A stretch of DNA of 64,000 nucleotides, taken from contig VWND01000004.1 of assembly GCA_009599575.1 (NCBI GenBank), positions 984,001 to 1,048,000 on the forward strand, read 5' to 3'. The DNA comes from Blumeriella jaapii (lineage: Eukaryota > Ascomycota > Leotiomycetes > Helotiales > Drepanopezizaceae). Below the pieces are notes generated by a model that saw only the letters and a list, made by a program, of their open reading frames with translations, had not been told where the DNA came from and did not search any database. Position numbers and translations under genes: made by a program. Positions 12,899-24,600 of this stretch are shown piece by piece (the stretch's first letter is position 1; each line of letters opens with the position of its first letter).

Positions 12899-15100
12899 AA
12901 AAAAAAAAAAAAAAAAATTAATAAAAAAAAAATCGGCAACCTGGGAAAATAATATAATTTTTTGTATTATTTCACTAGCGTCGCTATTGAAATTAGCACC
13001 GCGAATGAAATTCGACTTTTTCGCGTTTCGCACAGCGTCGTAAATCTGCCATAATTGATCAAAGTTTTTGTCACGTTTTATAACGTCGTTTTAATAGCGA
13101 AATTAAATCTTTCGGAAATGCAAATAAAAAACTTTAATATAACGAGCGTAAAAAGCTATGGAAAAGTAAAATTTTGGCTAATAAAGCTTGCGTTTATTAC
13201 AATTTAATAAAACTTAATATTCGGCCAGCCAAGCTTTTTTTAAAATTATATTATAATTTCCGAAATTAATAATTAAAAAAAAATAAACGATTATATTCGG
13301 TTATTAATAATAAAATTAAAAAGCGTAAAATATATAATTAAATGGCTACGAGCTTTATTATACTTTTTTACAAGCCGGAAAAGATTAAATCAAAAGTTTA
13401 AAAAAAAAAAAAAGATTTGATCAGCGCCGAATCGATCAACGTATAACCGTTCGCTTTAAAATCGGCGAACGCCTTTATTTTGTACGAAAAACTATTTTTG
13501 GTAAATGTAACGGGAATTATTAATAAATCGCCATCAAAAAGCTTCCGAACGTTAAAATAACGCATATCGCGTAATACGCCCAAAAAAAAAGCTTTGCTTA
13601 AATCTGAACGTTTTTCCGATTGGCGGAAAAGCTTTTAATTTCTTCGTATACGTTTTGAAAATCGTTTAGAAAAAGGTTTTCGTTTTTATTATTATTATCA
13701 AAAGGCGAATCTTCGGCCGGTTCGATTTCGTTTATATTTATTAGTTTGAAAAAGCTTTTAAATAAAACCGAGGATCGGCCCGTAAAAAATCGTGCAAATT
13801 GGCTTTTTTAAACTTTTTAATATAAAATAAAAAACGAGCGTTGTCGTTAGTCCGATCGAAAAAAAAAACGCTAAAAGGGGCGTTTTGGCGTAGAAAAAAA
13901 GGAAAAATAGCAGGGGGCTGAAAAAAGCTTATAAAGTATTTGAACGACTTTCGTACGTACGATTTGATTCGTAATACGCTTTGGTTAAGGATTTACTATT
14001 TTAATAAATAATAAATTTAATTAAAAAGCGATTCGCGTATAAAATTCGTTTAGTTAACTGATTTTGTTTTTTTTGTCGGACGGCGGTAAGCTAATTTTTA
14101 AAAGTCGTTGTACGCGCTTATTTCAAATGCAGCTTTTTTCGTAAACGCCTTGGTATTTTATCGCAAAAAGCGTTTCGAAGCTGTTTATTAGTTCGTATTT
14201 AAACGTTCGCTGCGAAAATAGAAAATCGCAGATAAAATCGCTAAAAATCGTCGTGCGTATTTATTGCAAGCATTTTGAATTCGTTTTCGGCTTTTTAAAC
14301 GTTTGAAAAATCGGCCAGAAAATCGGCGACCTTTTTTATTAATTTTTCGAAAAGTGTAAAATCGAAACGGTTTAAAATACGCGGAATAAAAAACTCTTTT
14401 GCTACGCTTTCGATTTAATCGAATATATAATTTTTGCGAAATCGATCGCTAGCGAAATAGTCGTAGTAAAATTCGAGATTATCGAGAATTTTAGTTTTTA
14501 ATAGCGTGTTTTATAATTTTTATTATTATTTAGCTTAAATTTAAAATTCGGAACGCGCTTTATACGAGCTAATCGAAAATCAGCAGATAAATAAAAACTA
14601 TAGCGTTTAAAAAGCGCGCTAAGGTTTTGGCCGTCAAAAAAAAATTTAAAAAAAGTTCGCGAAAAGCGTGGAAATTGATTTGCAACGTTTATTAATTGAA
14701 ATAAAACGTTGCGAAAAAAAAAACAGCAGATTCGCGATTAGCAGAAGTACGTTCGATAAATTCTACCAAACGTTTTAATTAAAAAGTTTGTCGCAGTCGT
14801 ATAATTTCCAAAAATTATCGTTTACGCTTTTGCGCTTTTTTCAATTGATTTTGCAAAAGTTTTAACTAAACGCTTTTAGCGCTAGGTTGTAAAAAAAAGA
14901 TGGCAAGCGAAATGGTTAGCGTTCTGCCTTTTTTTTTGTTTTTTTTTTTTCGGAGAAAAGATTGTTTTTCAAAAAAAAAAGCTTCTGAAGGAGGCTGTTT
15001 TTTCGCTGATTAAAAAAAAGGTTAAAATATGATAGCAGAAGCTGAAAAGCTTTGCTAAAAAGGGAATTGTTAAACAAAAGCTATTTTTCGCGAAATGCGG
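12065..15100 (-). pseudogene. Gypsy-A gag-protease-RT start (-), broken
   Basis: The minus-strand reading shows gag-like open segments between about 15.1 and 13.7 kb. A retropepsin segment at 13583-13398 has DFKANGYTLIDS where the family has D-S-G-A-N-G, so the catalytic triplet is mutated. The lead-in NELASYRPYDYKIEF lies at about 12.4 kb, and the frame reaches the first third of reverse transcriptase at 12065. The family assignment rests on near identity with 8478-9070. Confidence 0.8.
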
Positions 15101-15205
15101 AAATAAGCTTTTTTACGACCGGTCGATCACTTTGGTATAATCCGTAAAAAATTCGAAGAAAAAAATAATACGCCGTCGCCAGCGTAAAAAAAAAGTTGTT
15201 GATAA

Positions 15206-15472
15206 TATAACGATTTAATTAATCGAAGGGCTAAAAGATTAATTAATTGATCGCCGTATTTATATAATATAAAAAACGAGCTTTTGGTTTTGTAACAAAA
15301 ATATTCATTTAAAATTAACAACTGCGGAAAGCAGAGGTTGCTAAAAGAAAAAAGCTTTATATATATAATAGTTTCTACAGTTGATGGGAAATCCATCAGA
15401 AGACCAGGGAGCTTGCAGCTACACGTGGTTGCTGGAGTGACACGAAAGGTGGCAACAGAGTGAATCGTCACA
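15206..15472 (-). repeat. 5' LTR of Gypsy-A (-) copy 1
   Basis: 267 bp. In the sense direction it begins TGTGACGATTCACTCTG and ends in TCGTTATA. It is the best preserved of the three LTR copies near its 5' end. Confidence 0.9.
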
Positions 15473-16067
15473 AAAACCAATCTTAAAAATTATTAAAAAA
15501 CGTTGTCAACGTATACAATTTTATAATAAAATTCGCTATCCGTTTTTTTTAGAAACTTTACCCGACCAAATTAAAATTAATTAAAACCAAAATTGCTAAT
15601 AAAAAACATATTAAATCGATAAATAACGAAAATAAGCTTTTACTATCGAAAAAAACTTTTACAACTGTTATCAAACACAAAACGATTACTACCAATTCTT
15701 TTCCTATTGCAAAAACACCAATCGTTCTGCTTCCGAAACTAAAAAAGCCTGCTTTTTCTTTTTTTTTTTTTATTCCAGCCGAACCTCGCACTCGTTTACA
15801 AACACGCTTTGCGAACGAAGTTCGATTTATAAAAATAAATTCCGACGACGAAAAAATAAAAAAAAAATAAAAAAAAACTATATATAAAAGGATAAAATAT
15901 TAGTTCGTTGATTACGTGATCCGAAAATCACGTTGTTATTACGTAACATCGGGACCACGTGATTATTCGCATACACTGTATCTTAGAGTTCGCGGCACCT
16001 TTAATTTAGAAACCTCGTAGTCAATGCAAATCACCTACGAACCTTCTGCTCGTTCGCTCCCCTTACA
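15473..16067 (+). other. Unclassified insert between two Gypsy-A fragments
   Basis: This segment belongs to neither flanking Gypsy-A fragment. A plus-strand frame with no ATG is open from about 15552 to 15869 and is rich in Lys and Thr (for example KTFTTVIKHKTITTN), then SDDEKIKKK and a stop. It is followed by a TATA-like box (CTATATATAAAAGG, about 15878), two short CACGTGAT-type motifs and an end in CCCCTTACA at 16067. It could be the C-terminal end of a pol gene plus a 3' LTR of another retroelement. There is no second LTR copy in the window to prove this. Confidence 0.4.
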
Positions 16068-17227
16068 GAAATCGGCGATTTTTTTTGTTAATTTTTCGAA
16101 AAATATAAAATCGAAACGGTTCAAAATACGCGGAGTAAGAAACTTTTTTGCTACGCTTTCGGTCTGATCGAATATGTAATTTTTGCGAAATCGATCGCTA
16201 GCGAAATAATCGTAGTAAAATTCGAAATTATCGAAAACTTTAGCTTTTTAATAATATGCTTTGTAATTTTTATTATTATTTAATTTAAACTTAAAGTTCG
16301 GAACGCGTTTTATACGAGCTAGTCGAAAGTCAGCAGATAAATGGGAATTATAACGTTTAAAAGGCGCGCTAAGGTTTTGGCCGTTAAAAAAAGATTTAAA
16401 AAAAATTCGCGAAAAGCGTAGAAATTGGTTTGCAGCGTTTATTAATTAAAATAAAACGTTGCGAAAAAAAAAAGCAGCAGATTCGCGATTGGCAGAAGCA
16501 CGTTCGATAGATTTTATTAAACGTTTTAATTAAAAAGTTTGTCGCAATCGTATTATTTTCAAAAATTGTCGTTTACGCTTTTGCGCTTTTTTTTAATTGA
16601 TTTTGTAAAAGTTTTAACTAAACGCTTTTAGCGTTAGGCTGCAAGGAAAAGGTGGCAAGCGAAATGGTTAGCGCTCTGCTTTTTCTTTTGTTTTTTTTTT
16701 TCGGAAGGAACATTGTTTTTTAAAAGAAAAAGCTTTTGAGAAAAGCTGTTTTTTCGCTGATTGAAAAAAGAAAGGTTAAGATATAATAGCAGAAGCTAAA
16801 AAGCTTTGCTAAAAAAAAAATCGTTAAACGGAAGCTATTTTTCGCGAAATGCGGAAATAAGCCTTTTTACGACCGGTCGATTATTTTGGTATGATTCGTA
16901 AGAAATTCGAGGAAAGAAATAGTTTACGCCGTCGCTAGCGTAAAAAAAGAATTATTAATAATATGACGATTTAATTAATCGAAAAGCTGGGAAATTGGTT
17001 AATTAGTCGCCGTATTTATATAATATGAAAAACGAGCTTTTAGTTTTGTAACAAAGATATTTATTTAAAATTAATAATTGCAGAAGGCAAAGATTGTTAA
17101 AAAAAAAGCCTTATATATATAAATAGTTTCTATAGTTGATAGGAGACCCATCAGGAGACCAGAGAGCTTGCAGCTACACGTAGTTGCTGGAATGACACGA
17201 GAGGTGGCAAAAAAGTGAGTCGTCACA
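16068..17227 (-). mobile_element. Gypsy-A fragment (-), copy 2: 5' LTR and gag start
   Basis: About 1.16 kb that duplicates 14316-15472 in the same orientation, with transitions. It contains a 266-bp 5' LTR (16962-17227) and the leader/gag start, and breaks off at 16068. The same parts are present in copy 1, so this is a separate insertion and not the other half of it. Confidence 0.85.
16962..17227 (-). repeat. 5' LTR of Gypsy-A (-) copy 2
   Basis: 266 bp, aligned with 15206-15472. The sense start is TGTGACGACTCACTTTT. Confidence 0.88.
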
Positions 17228-17462
17228 TTTTTAGTTTTAAAATATACTTTTGATTACGAAAAACATAGTTTTTTATTAAAAGAAATCTTTTTAAATAATA
17301 AAAGAAAATAAAAAGCCAATTTAACGAATTGACTGAGAATCAGAAGGATATTACAATTCAATGTTTTTTTTAAAAAAAAATTTGCTTTTGCAAATTTTAG
17401 CTTTTCAAGCATGATTTTTGCATTTGAAAGCTTTCGGAACGAAAACTTTTTAAAAAAAAACT

Positions 17463-17597
17463 TGTTATGGCCTGAAGCTTTAAGCGAAACTAAAAGCACA
17501 GACCCGCACAATCTATACTTAAACTTTTCTAAGACCTCCACTCTTTTAGAACAATATATCCCCGATTTCAAGAACTATCTTGTCCCATTCTTCTCAC
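17463..17597 (+). repeat. ~135-bp dispersed repeat, copy 1
   Basis: It begins TGTTATGGCCTGAAGC and includes CATTCTTCT at its right end. It matches the reverse complement of 43655-43789 along its whole length with scattered differences. TG at one end and the sharp boundaries suggest an LTR fragment. The element it belongs to is not identified. Confidence 0.7.
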
Positions 17598-18461
17598 ACC
17601 GCTTTTCGCTGTAGCCAGCTTTTGCAGCAAACGTTACACCACTTTTGAAGCTTTTATCGATCAAAACTCCTTCGAGCCTATCAAATTCAGCCAATTTTCC
17701 TCGCCCGAGCACGCTGCGGTAAAAACTCCGCGAGAAGGCCGACGATTTTTCCGGCAATTTCCCCCTTTTTGCACTATTTCCGCTGAACACCGAGATACTG
17801 TTTAAAAAACCGGCAAATTCGGACCTTTTCATTAAGCGTTCCGACCCGAGCCAGCTACTCGACGTATTTTCTTCGGATAACCGACGTGCCTTTCTTTTCG
17901 GTAATTCGACGTTTATTTTCTTCGAGCCAGCTAGCTGTTTTGATAGAGCCTGCCGTTATTCGACTAGCCTTTTAGCTGCAAAACCTTATAAACGCGAAAC
18001 ATTAATATACGCGCAGCCTCGATACGTGTACGCGGAATTTGGTTAAGGCTATTACTAGTCGATATAAGGCTTCTGCCACCCCTTTCACTTTTGTTTTTAC
18101 TTTGGCCGACTATCAAGCCAGATTAATTCGACTTTCGGTATTAATATACGACAAATTGGCTGCAAAGCTTTCTCCACCGCCAGCGCCAGCGCCGGAACGC
18201 GATTACACCCCTTTTTTACAGGAAATTATCGACGTATCGCGTAATATAGAAGGCCTGATATTAAACCAAGCCGAACAAATGGATTTTGTTGTCGATAAAA
18301 TTAATTAAAAAAGTGAAAATAGCGACTTATATGCAAGATGGCTTGCAAAAGGACGTATGCGAAGGCTGTATTACAATTGGGTTGATTTCTACGTTCGAGG
18401 GCGAACGTTCACTGCGTTACAATACTTGTATAACTCCGTTCTTTTTCGGACGGGGGGGTAG
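17598..18461 (+). pseudogene. Unrecognised coding-like segment before a GC-rich LTR
   Basis: Less AT-rich than its surroundings. An intact plus frame at 18039-18308 encodes 89 residues including SPPPAPAPERDYTPF and EQMDFVVDKIN. Upstream, another plus frame is open across about 17712-18033 (for example QLLDVFSSDNRRAFLF). A third covers 18286-18460 up to a purine tract (CGGACGGGGGGGTAG). The position directly before an LTR suggests the 3' part of a retroelement reading rightward, but I recognise no gag, pol or chromodomain motif. It may be a non-autonomous element or a divergent tail. Confidence 0.4.
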
Positions 18462-18678
18462 TGTGACGACGTGGCCCGTTCGGCTCGGCCCTTCGGCTTC
18501 CCGGCCTTGGCCCCTTGGCCCCTTGGCCCTTTCGGCCCTTCGGCCCTTCGGCCTTCCGGCCCCTGCCGAACCTTAAACCTATATGTATATAGTCCTTCTA
18601 GCAGAACCTCTTCCAGGTTCTGCACCTTGATATTCTAAGCCCTTCGCCTACCTGTTCTCCAGCATACGTGTCGTCACA
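18462..18678 (+). repeat. GC-rich LTR with terminal inverted ends
   Basis: 217 bp, from TGTGACGACGTGG to CGTGTCGTCACA, so about 10 bp at the two ends are inverted complements. It contains a GGCCCTTC microsatellite at 18481-18560. A purine tract lies immediately upstream, so it would be a 3' LTR on the plus strand. It is hardly RIP-mutated. Confidence 0.65.
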
Positions 18679-18810
18679 GGTGACGTTAAAAAAACGATAA
18701 TACGGGGTTTTCTTAAGCAGCCAAAGGCGCTGAATCTTTTTAAATAGCTGGAAATGCTTATTCGCTGCGAATATGAAAAGCTATAATATCGATAATAACG
18801 ATATAAATAT

Positions 18811-19076
18811 TGTAAACGGTGATACCTTGTATTGATGGGAGTTGGTAGTTTTAGCTATGGTCGAGGCATGGACCCCTCCGAGACCCCCTGCCATTAACTA
18901 CCTTCAACAGGTATAAGAGCAAAGCATCCCCTTAGATAATACCATAAGCACGCAGTCCAATTCATACTTTCATTTATTTTTCTTTTCCTTTTTTTAATCT
19001 TTTCTAAAGATTTTTTAAACTATTTTACCTACCGATATATGGCCGTATTAATTTAGTTTTTTTATTTATTTTTACA
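18811..19076 (+). repeat. 5' LTR of Gypsy-B
   Basis: It starts TGTAAACGGTGATACC and ends TTTTTACA. It aligns with 35987-36253 throughout, including the shared GGCATGGACC/CCGA segment and the CCGTATTA/CCGTATCA segment near the end. Confidence 0.9.
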
Positions 19077-19847
19077 TTTAATAACCTACGCAAAGATTCA
19101 AATTTCGGTGCTTCGTTTTTATATACTCGCCGATGCATCTTTTAAATTTTTAATTAAAATCGATTTCGATATTTCGCTATTACGGCTTAAAAAACCCCTT
19201 ATATAGTATTGTTCGCAGCTGCATTATATAAAAGACTTTTAATAGCTTTTCCTATTTTACGCATAATTATTAAATTACAAAAGTGCAACATATTTTAGAA
19301 ACGTTTGAAATTACGGTCAGGCAATCTTAAATCGTATAAAGTTTAAAACTCGAAAGTCGCCTTTTTATTTAAAAATAACAAATCGAATATTGATTCGTAC
19401 GCTTCGACCGCTGCGCTCGGCCTCTCTAAACTAGATTTCTTTTGGTCAAACGCCTGGCGAAAATTCAATCTTCTGATTTTACGCTTTATGATTATAGCAA
19501 TTATAATTTGCGGCTTTTTATTAAAAATAGTAAAAAAATGGCTGTACGTGCATTGGCCTGAGCCACGGAATATCGAAACCGTAAATTATATAGCAATATC
19601 ATATCAATCTAATCAACTTATTAAAAAACAAGTTTTTTAATATACTATTTAAATGTCTGAACGCAATCTTATTTTATTTAATTTTTTTAAAAAACACAAA
19701 GATCTTTTTAATAGCTTTTCTATTAAAAACGATTTTTTTCATATTAAAAACCTTTAATTTGCAACTTCAGAAAACACTTATTTATTTAATTCAAATCTTA
19801 CTAACATTTTCGTTAATATTATAGATAACGACGCTTTTCGTTTTCTT
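19077..19847 (+). other. Gypsy-B leader, no gene seen
   Basis: AT-rich DNA between the 5' LTR and the recognisable part of gag. I see no clear primer-binding site. Short gag N-terminal segments may lie in the last 200 bases, but stops are too dense to define a start. Confidence 0.5.
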
Positions 19848-20621
19848 ATGCGAAGCCGCATGCCTTTTCCTGGCTCCCTTGATGTATTTTCATTTAATGG
19901 CGCCAACGTTACCGATTTCATTAAAAAATATAAAAAAATCTGCGAGGATTTCGGAATTTTTAAAATTGAAATATTCGATAAACTTTTTCGCTATTATAAT
20001 CTAACTACCAAGAATATTATTAAATCGATAAATAAATAAAAGGCTATTAAAGCTCGAAATTAGCGTAAATTAATTAAAGCTTTGAAATCGGAATTCCGAA
20101 ATCATAATCGCTAACAGATTCGCAATACTATCGCTTTTCTTAAGCAATTTATTATAATAATTCGCTAAGCTAAAAAACTCAAAGCTTATTATCGTACTTA
20201 TACAAAAGTTTCTAACGTTTTCGTTAACAAAAAAGTCTTAAGCGAGGTTAAACAAAAAAGATTGTTTTTATTTAGCTTTTTAATTAGCATTTGCAACAAA
20301 ACCATTAAATATCTTAAGATTAATAAATAAAACTTTGAAACCTTCGATTAATATTTCAAATTTGTGAAATTCGTTTTTAAACAAAACCAAAGCGAACGTA
20401 CTATTAAAGCTATAAACCAAAAGAAATCTCCTTTCCTTATTTATAAAAAAAACGTGAAAGCTTTAATGCAAAAACATGCCCAGCTATTAAAAATTACCGA
20501 AATCGCTAAGAAACAACCAGTTATTATATTATTTAATCGTTTTGCAAAACTTATTAGCTTGGAAAAGCTTAATAAAGATATCGAAACTTTCGTATTAAAA
20601 TTTACCGATATTAAAATTTAA
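19848..20621 (+). pseudogene. Gypsy-B gag remnant
   Basis: FSFNGANVTDFIKKYKKICED at about 19.89 kb matches the conserved start of fungal Gypsy gag proteins (F-x-G-x-N-V-T-D-F-L). The frame continues with stops to a Lys-rich open part at 20364-20621. Gag forms the virus-like particle. There is no usable reading frame in this copy. Confidence 0.75.
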
Positions 20622-21671
20622 AAATTTCAAAGCAAAGTCGAAGGTTTTATGCAGCAGCAAAAGAAACTTTTTTACGTTAATTCGAATAATAAAAACGATT
20701 AAAATAACTTTTACAATAATTATTTTTTTTAAAATACGCGAAGCGATTAATTTCGCCAAGCTATCGTAAAAGTAATAGCTGCCTAATGGCAATTTTTTCG
20801 TGCTAGCGATTAAAATCAGCGAAATATTAACTATAATAACGATTATCAAAGAAAAAAAGAAAACCAACGCGGAAACCAAAATCGCGGCTATTAAAATGGC
20901 AAAGGTAATTATTAAAACAGATTTCGTAGCCTTAAGTGTAAATTTTGTAATAATAGAAAAATTCATTGCGAAAAACCCTATATTCGCTCAGAATGCAAAG
21001 TATTTAATTTTTATATAAATAATAATATTTGTTATATTAACAAATATAAAGCGATTTGCTTCGGACCGACGAAAGCAGGAATAGGTCCTCTTAACAAAGC
21101 TGAAAATCAAAGCTGATTAAATACCATTCGCTTAAAAATAAAAAGTACGAAATAAAACGACTGTTTGAAAAACAGAAAGAATGCAAAAACGATTTTTATT
21201 AATAAAAAAAAAAATATTTCTAAAAACGTATTAATCAAAAAGAAAACTTTTATTCCAAATGTAAATAAAATTCAAATGTATAAATGGAAAACAAATATAT
21301 ATATCGCTAATGCAAATATCGCATTTGCAGATATTATAGCTGTATAATCAAACCAACGAATCACAAAAAAGCAAAATGCATCTGTTTTATTCGCTAAATC
21401 AATTGATATAAAAAAAAACGTTAAAATCGAAAAGAAAAAGGATTTTGAAATTCGAAAAAAAACCGATAAAACTATTAAAAAAACGCTTATAATAAAAAAA
21501 ATTAACGACGATATAAACGATATCGATACCGATACTTCGGTTTAAATTATTCAGAAAATACCAGCTTTTAAGCGCCTATTATTAATAAAAAGCGAAAAAT
21601 AAATCGACAAATATATCAGTCCCGAAGCAATCGACGAAACTATTAAAAAAATTATAAAACAGAAAATTAAA

Positions 21672-24600
21672 TTGAAATTCAGCGATTTATTTAATACAAA
21701 AAAGAAATTCGACAAAATTATTAATAAACAAATTTCTGTATTAAAACGAAACGAAAAAATTGAAATTACTCGAAAAAAAAACGATTTTGAATTAAAAAAA
21801 AATCAGAAAGAAATTTACAATATCGCAGTTAATTTAGCCGATAGGAAAAAATCTTCGGAAAAAATTAGTTTTTTGGCTTTCGCTATAAAAACCTAAAAAT
21901 CAAAACGACGAAACTGCTTTTATACGGCTATAAAAACGCTAAAAATAAAAATTATGCTTAAGAAAAGTACGACCGCTTTTGCTTTATTCGATAATAGAGC
22001 CGAAATCAATTGCATAAATCAAAAAACAGCCGAAACTAATAATATTCCGATTATTACCGATAAACGAATAATTTATACTACCGTTAATAAAAACACGATT
22101 GAATTTAATAAAATTGTACGAAATATAAAAATCGACGTTGAAAGTATTATTACTTATAAAGATTTTTTAATAATAAAAAAATGCTTTTACCTTATTATTT
22201 TTAAAATGTTCTGAATTTTAAAAAATCTCGTTAGCTTTAAATACACCGAAAACGGCCAGATAAAAGCCTTTTTTTGAAACTGAAACCGATTTTTTTAAAA
22301 TCAAATTATCGTCGCCGGCGACAAAATCTTTTTAATCGACGTTTTATCGGGAAACGAATAGCCGGTTTTAGTTTCAGAACAAACGCTAAGCTATAACAAA
22401 ATCTGGAAAATACTCGGCTAAAAGCATTTACGTTATTAATCGAAATAGCATCGCGAATAAAATTAATTAATATTAATATTTTTGATTATTAATTCGAAAA
22501 TAAAAATTCCGAAAATTTCGTTTTCGTATTAAACAAACCCGATTTATATATCCTATCATTTTATATTAATATTAGCACTTTTTACAAACGCAAAGCTAAT
22601 AAAATACGATTCGTGAATCTTAGCGAATCCGATAGGAATATCTTCGAAAAGATAAACGATTGATTTAAAAAGAACGAAGTAACAAAACCATTTTAATTAA
22701 TTATTAGCGAACTCGAAAGATTTATTACCGGCCGATTTTTCAATTTATCATCTGGCAGCCGATTTACAAAAAAACGATTTAATAATTTAGTAATCGGAAT
22801 TTAATTTTTGCCAAAAGAAAAAAAAATTTTATACGAAATCCTACGCAACCGGGAAAAAGCTATAGCTTTCGATTTTACCGAAATAAGCTAATTTAGCTTT
22901 AACGTTACGCCTTATATCGATATTAAAACCGTGTTTTATAAAGTCTGGCAAAAAAAACCTTTTTAGTTTTTAAAGCCTTTTAAAATAAAATAATCGAAAT
23001 GCTAAAAAAACGAATTAAATAAAAAATTTTCGAATTCTGCCACGGCCTATATAAAAACAAATAGTTTATTGTTGCGAAAAAAAAGAAAAGCATTTACAGA
23101 TTTATTATCGCAATCGTCGAAATAAATAAAATAACGATACGAAACGCTAACGTGCCATTTAACGTCGATTAATTTTCAAACGAATTCGCGAAATTAATAA
23201 TCGTTTTTTTTTTCGATTTGTTTTCCGGTTATAATTATTTAATTTTTAATTTACGATTTCGAAACATAACGGCTATTTAAATCTTAATCGGTTTACTGCG
23301 TATAACGAAAGTATTTATAAAAGCTATTAATTTAATCGCCTAATTCGTAAAAATCGTATACAAAATCCTTATGATTTGCATTTCCGATATTGTTTTGCTT
23401 TACGTTAACGACGTCGAAGTAAAAAGCTTCAGATTATATTATAATAATAAAAAGATCTTTTTTAAAATTCGACGCTATATAATAATATATTTAAAATATC
23501 GACAAAATTATGGTTTGCTTCGAAAAAGCCAAAGCTATTATTGGCCTTCGATTAAAATTTTGCATGCCCGAAATAAATATCGTTGGTTATATAACTGATA
23601 GCGCTAGCCGCTATTTTTAATAAAAAAAAATCGAAAAAATCTGCGAATAAAAAAAGTATAAAAATATTACCGAAGCTAAAGCTTTTATTAACGTTATAAT
23701 TTATTACCGCAATTAAATTAAAAACTTTTCTTAAAAAGCCGCATTTATTTACGTCACGATAAAAAAAAAAATCGATTTCGTTTAAAAAAAAAAACAAAGT
23801 AAAGTTATAAAAGTTTTTAAAAACGATCTTTTATCAGCTTTATCGCTTATGCGAATCGATTATAGCCCAAACGCAAAAAAATTATTTTAACGGTCGACGC
23901 TAATATTTTCGGTTAAAAAGCTGTATTATAATAAATCGACGAAAACAAAAAACGGCATTTTTTACGATTCGAAAGCGGCTTATAATTTTCCGCTAAAACA
24001 CGCTACGATGTTATTAAACGGAAATATCGAAGCGCTTTTAAAGTAATAAAAAAAATAAAAAGCGAATTGTACGGCGTATATTTTATTTTGAAAATAAACG
24101 CAAAAGTTTTTATCGATTAATTGAATAAAAAAGCTAATAACCTATTAAAAGCGCTTATTATTAATTAAATAGCTTGGATGCGATTTATAGATTTCGAAAT
24201 CAAATATATTAAAAAAACAATTAATATAGCGGCAAACGGCTTTTCCAAACGAAAACGTTTTTATTCGTTTAATTTCGCTAAATAAAACGAATAAAATATC
24301 GACGAATGAATCGCTAACGAAATCGGCTGTTTCGCTATTTACGCTTTAGGTTTTACAAAATCAAAATTATTCGCGTTGCCATTTCGATTAGCATCGCGAA
24401 TAAAAAACATTAATTTTCGGGCCGAAAAAGCATTCGCGTTATTATTTCGGTTAGCACCGCGAATGGATTTAATCGAAAGCGATCGGAATAAGCCGATTAA
24501 CGACGAAAAAAACTTTTTGATCGATAATTACGAAACCGAAAACTTTTATTTAATCGCATATTATTTAATTATTTTATTTAAATTATTTAACGTGCTAAAT

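Larger units (their letters stand above)
12064..15472 (-). mobile_element. Gypsy-A copy (-), 5' half with 5' LTR
   Basis: The minus-strand copy runs from its 5' LTR (15206-15472) through a leader and gag, a protease (about 13.58-13.40 kb) and the start of reverse transcriptase, where it stops abruptly at 12064. The remainder is expected left of the window if the plus copy inserted into it. An A-run at 12899-12916 is the counterpart of the poly-T at position 1. Confidence 0.88.

Noticed and set aside
18286..18576. Single 96-codon gene extending into the GC-rich LTR
   Set aside because: Its second half is the LTR and the GGCCCTTC repeat, so a continuous gene is unlikely.
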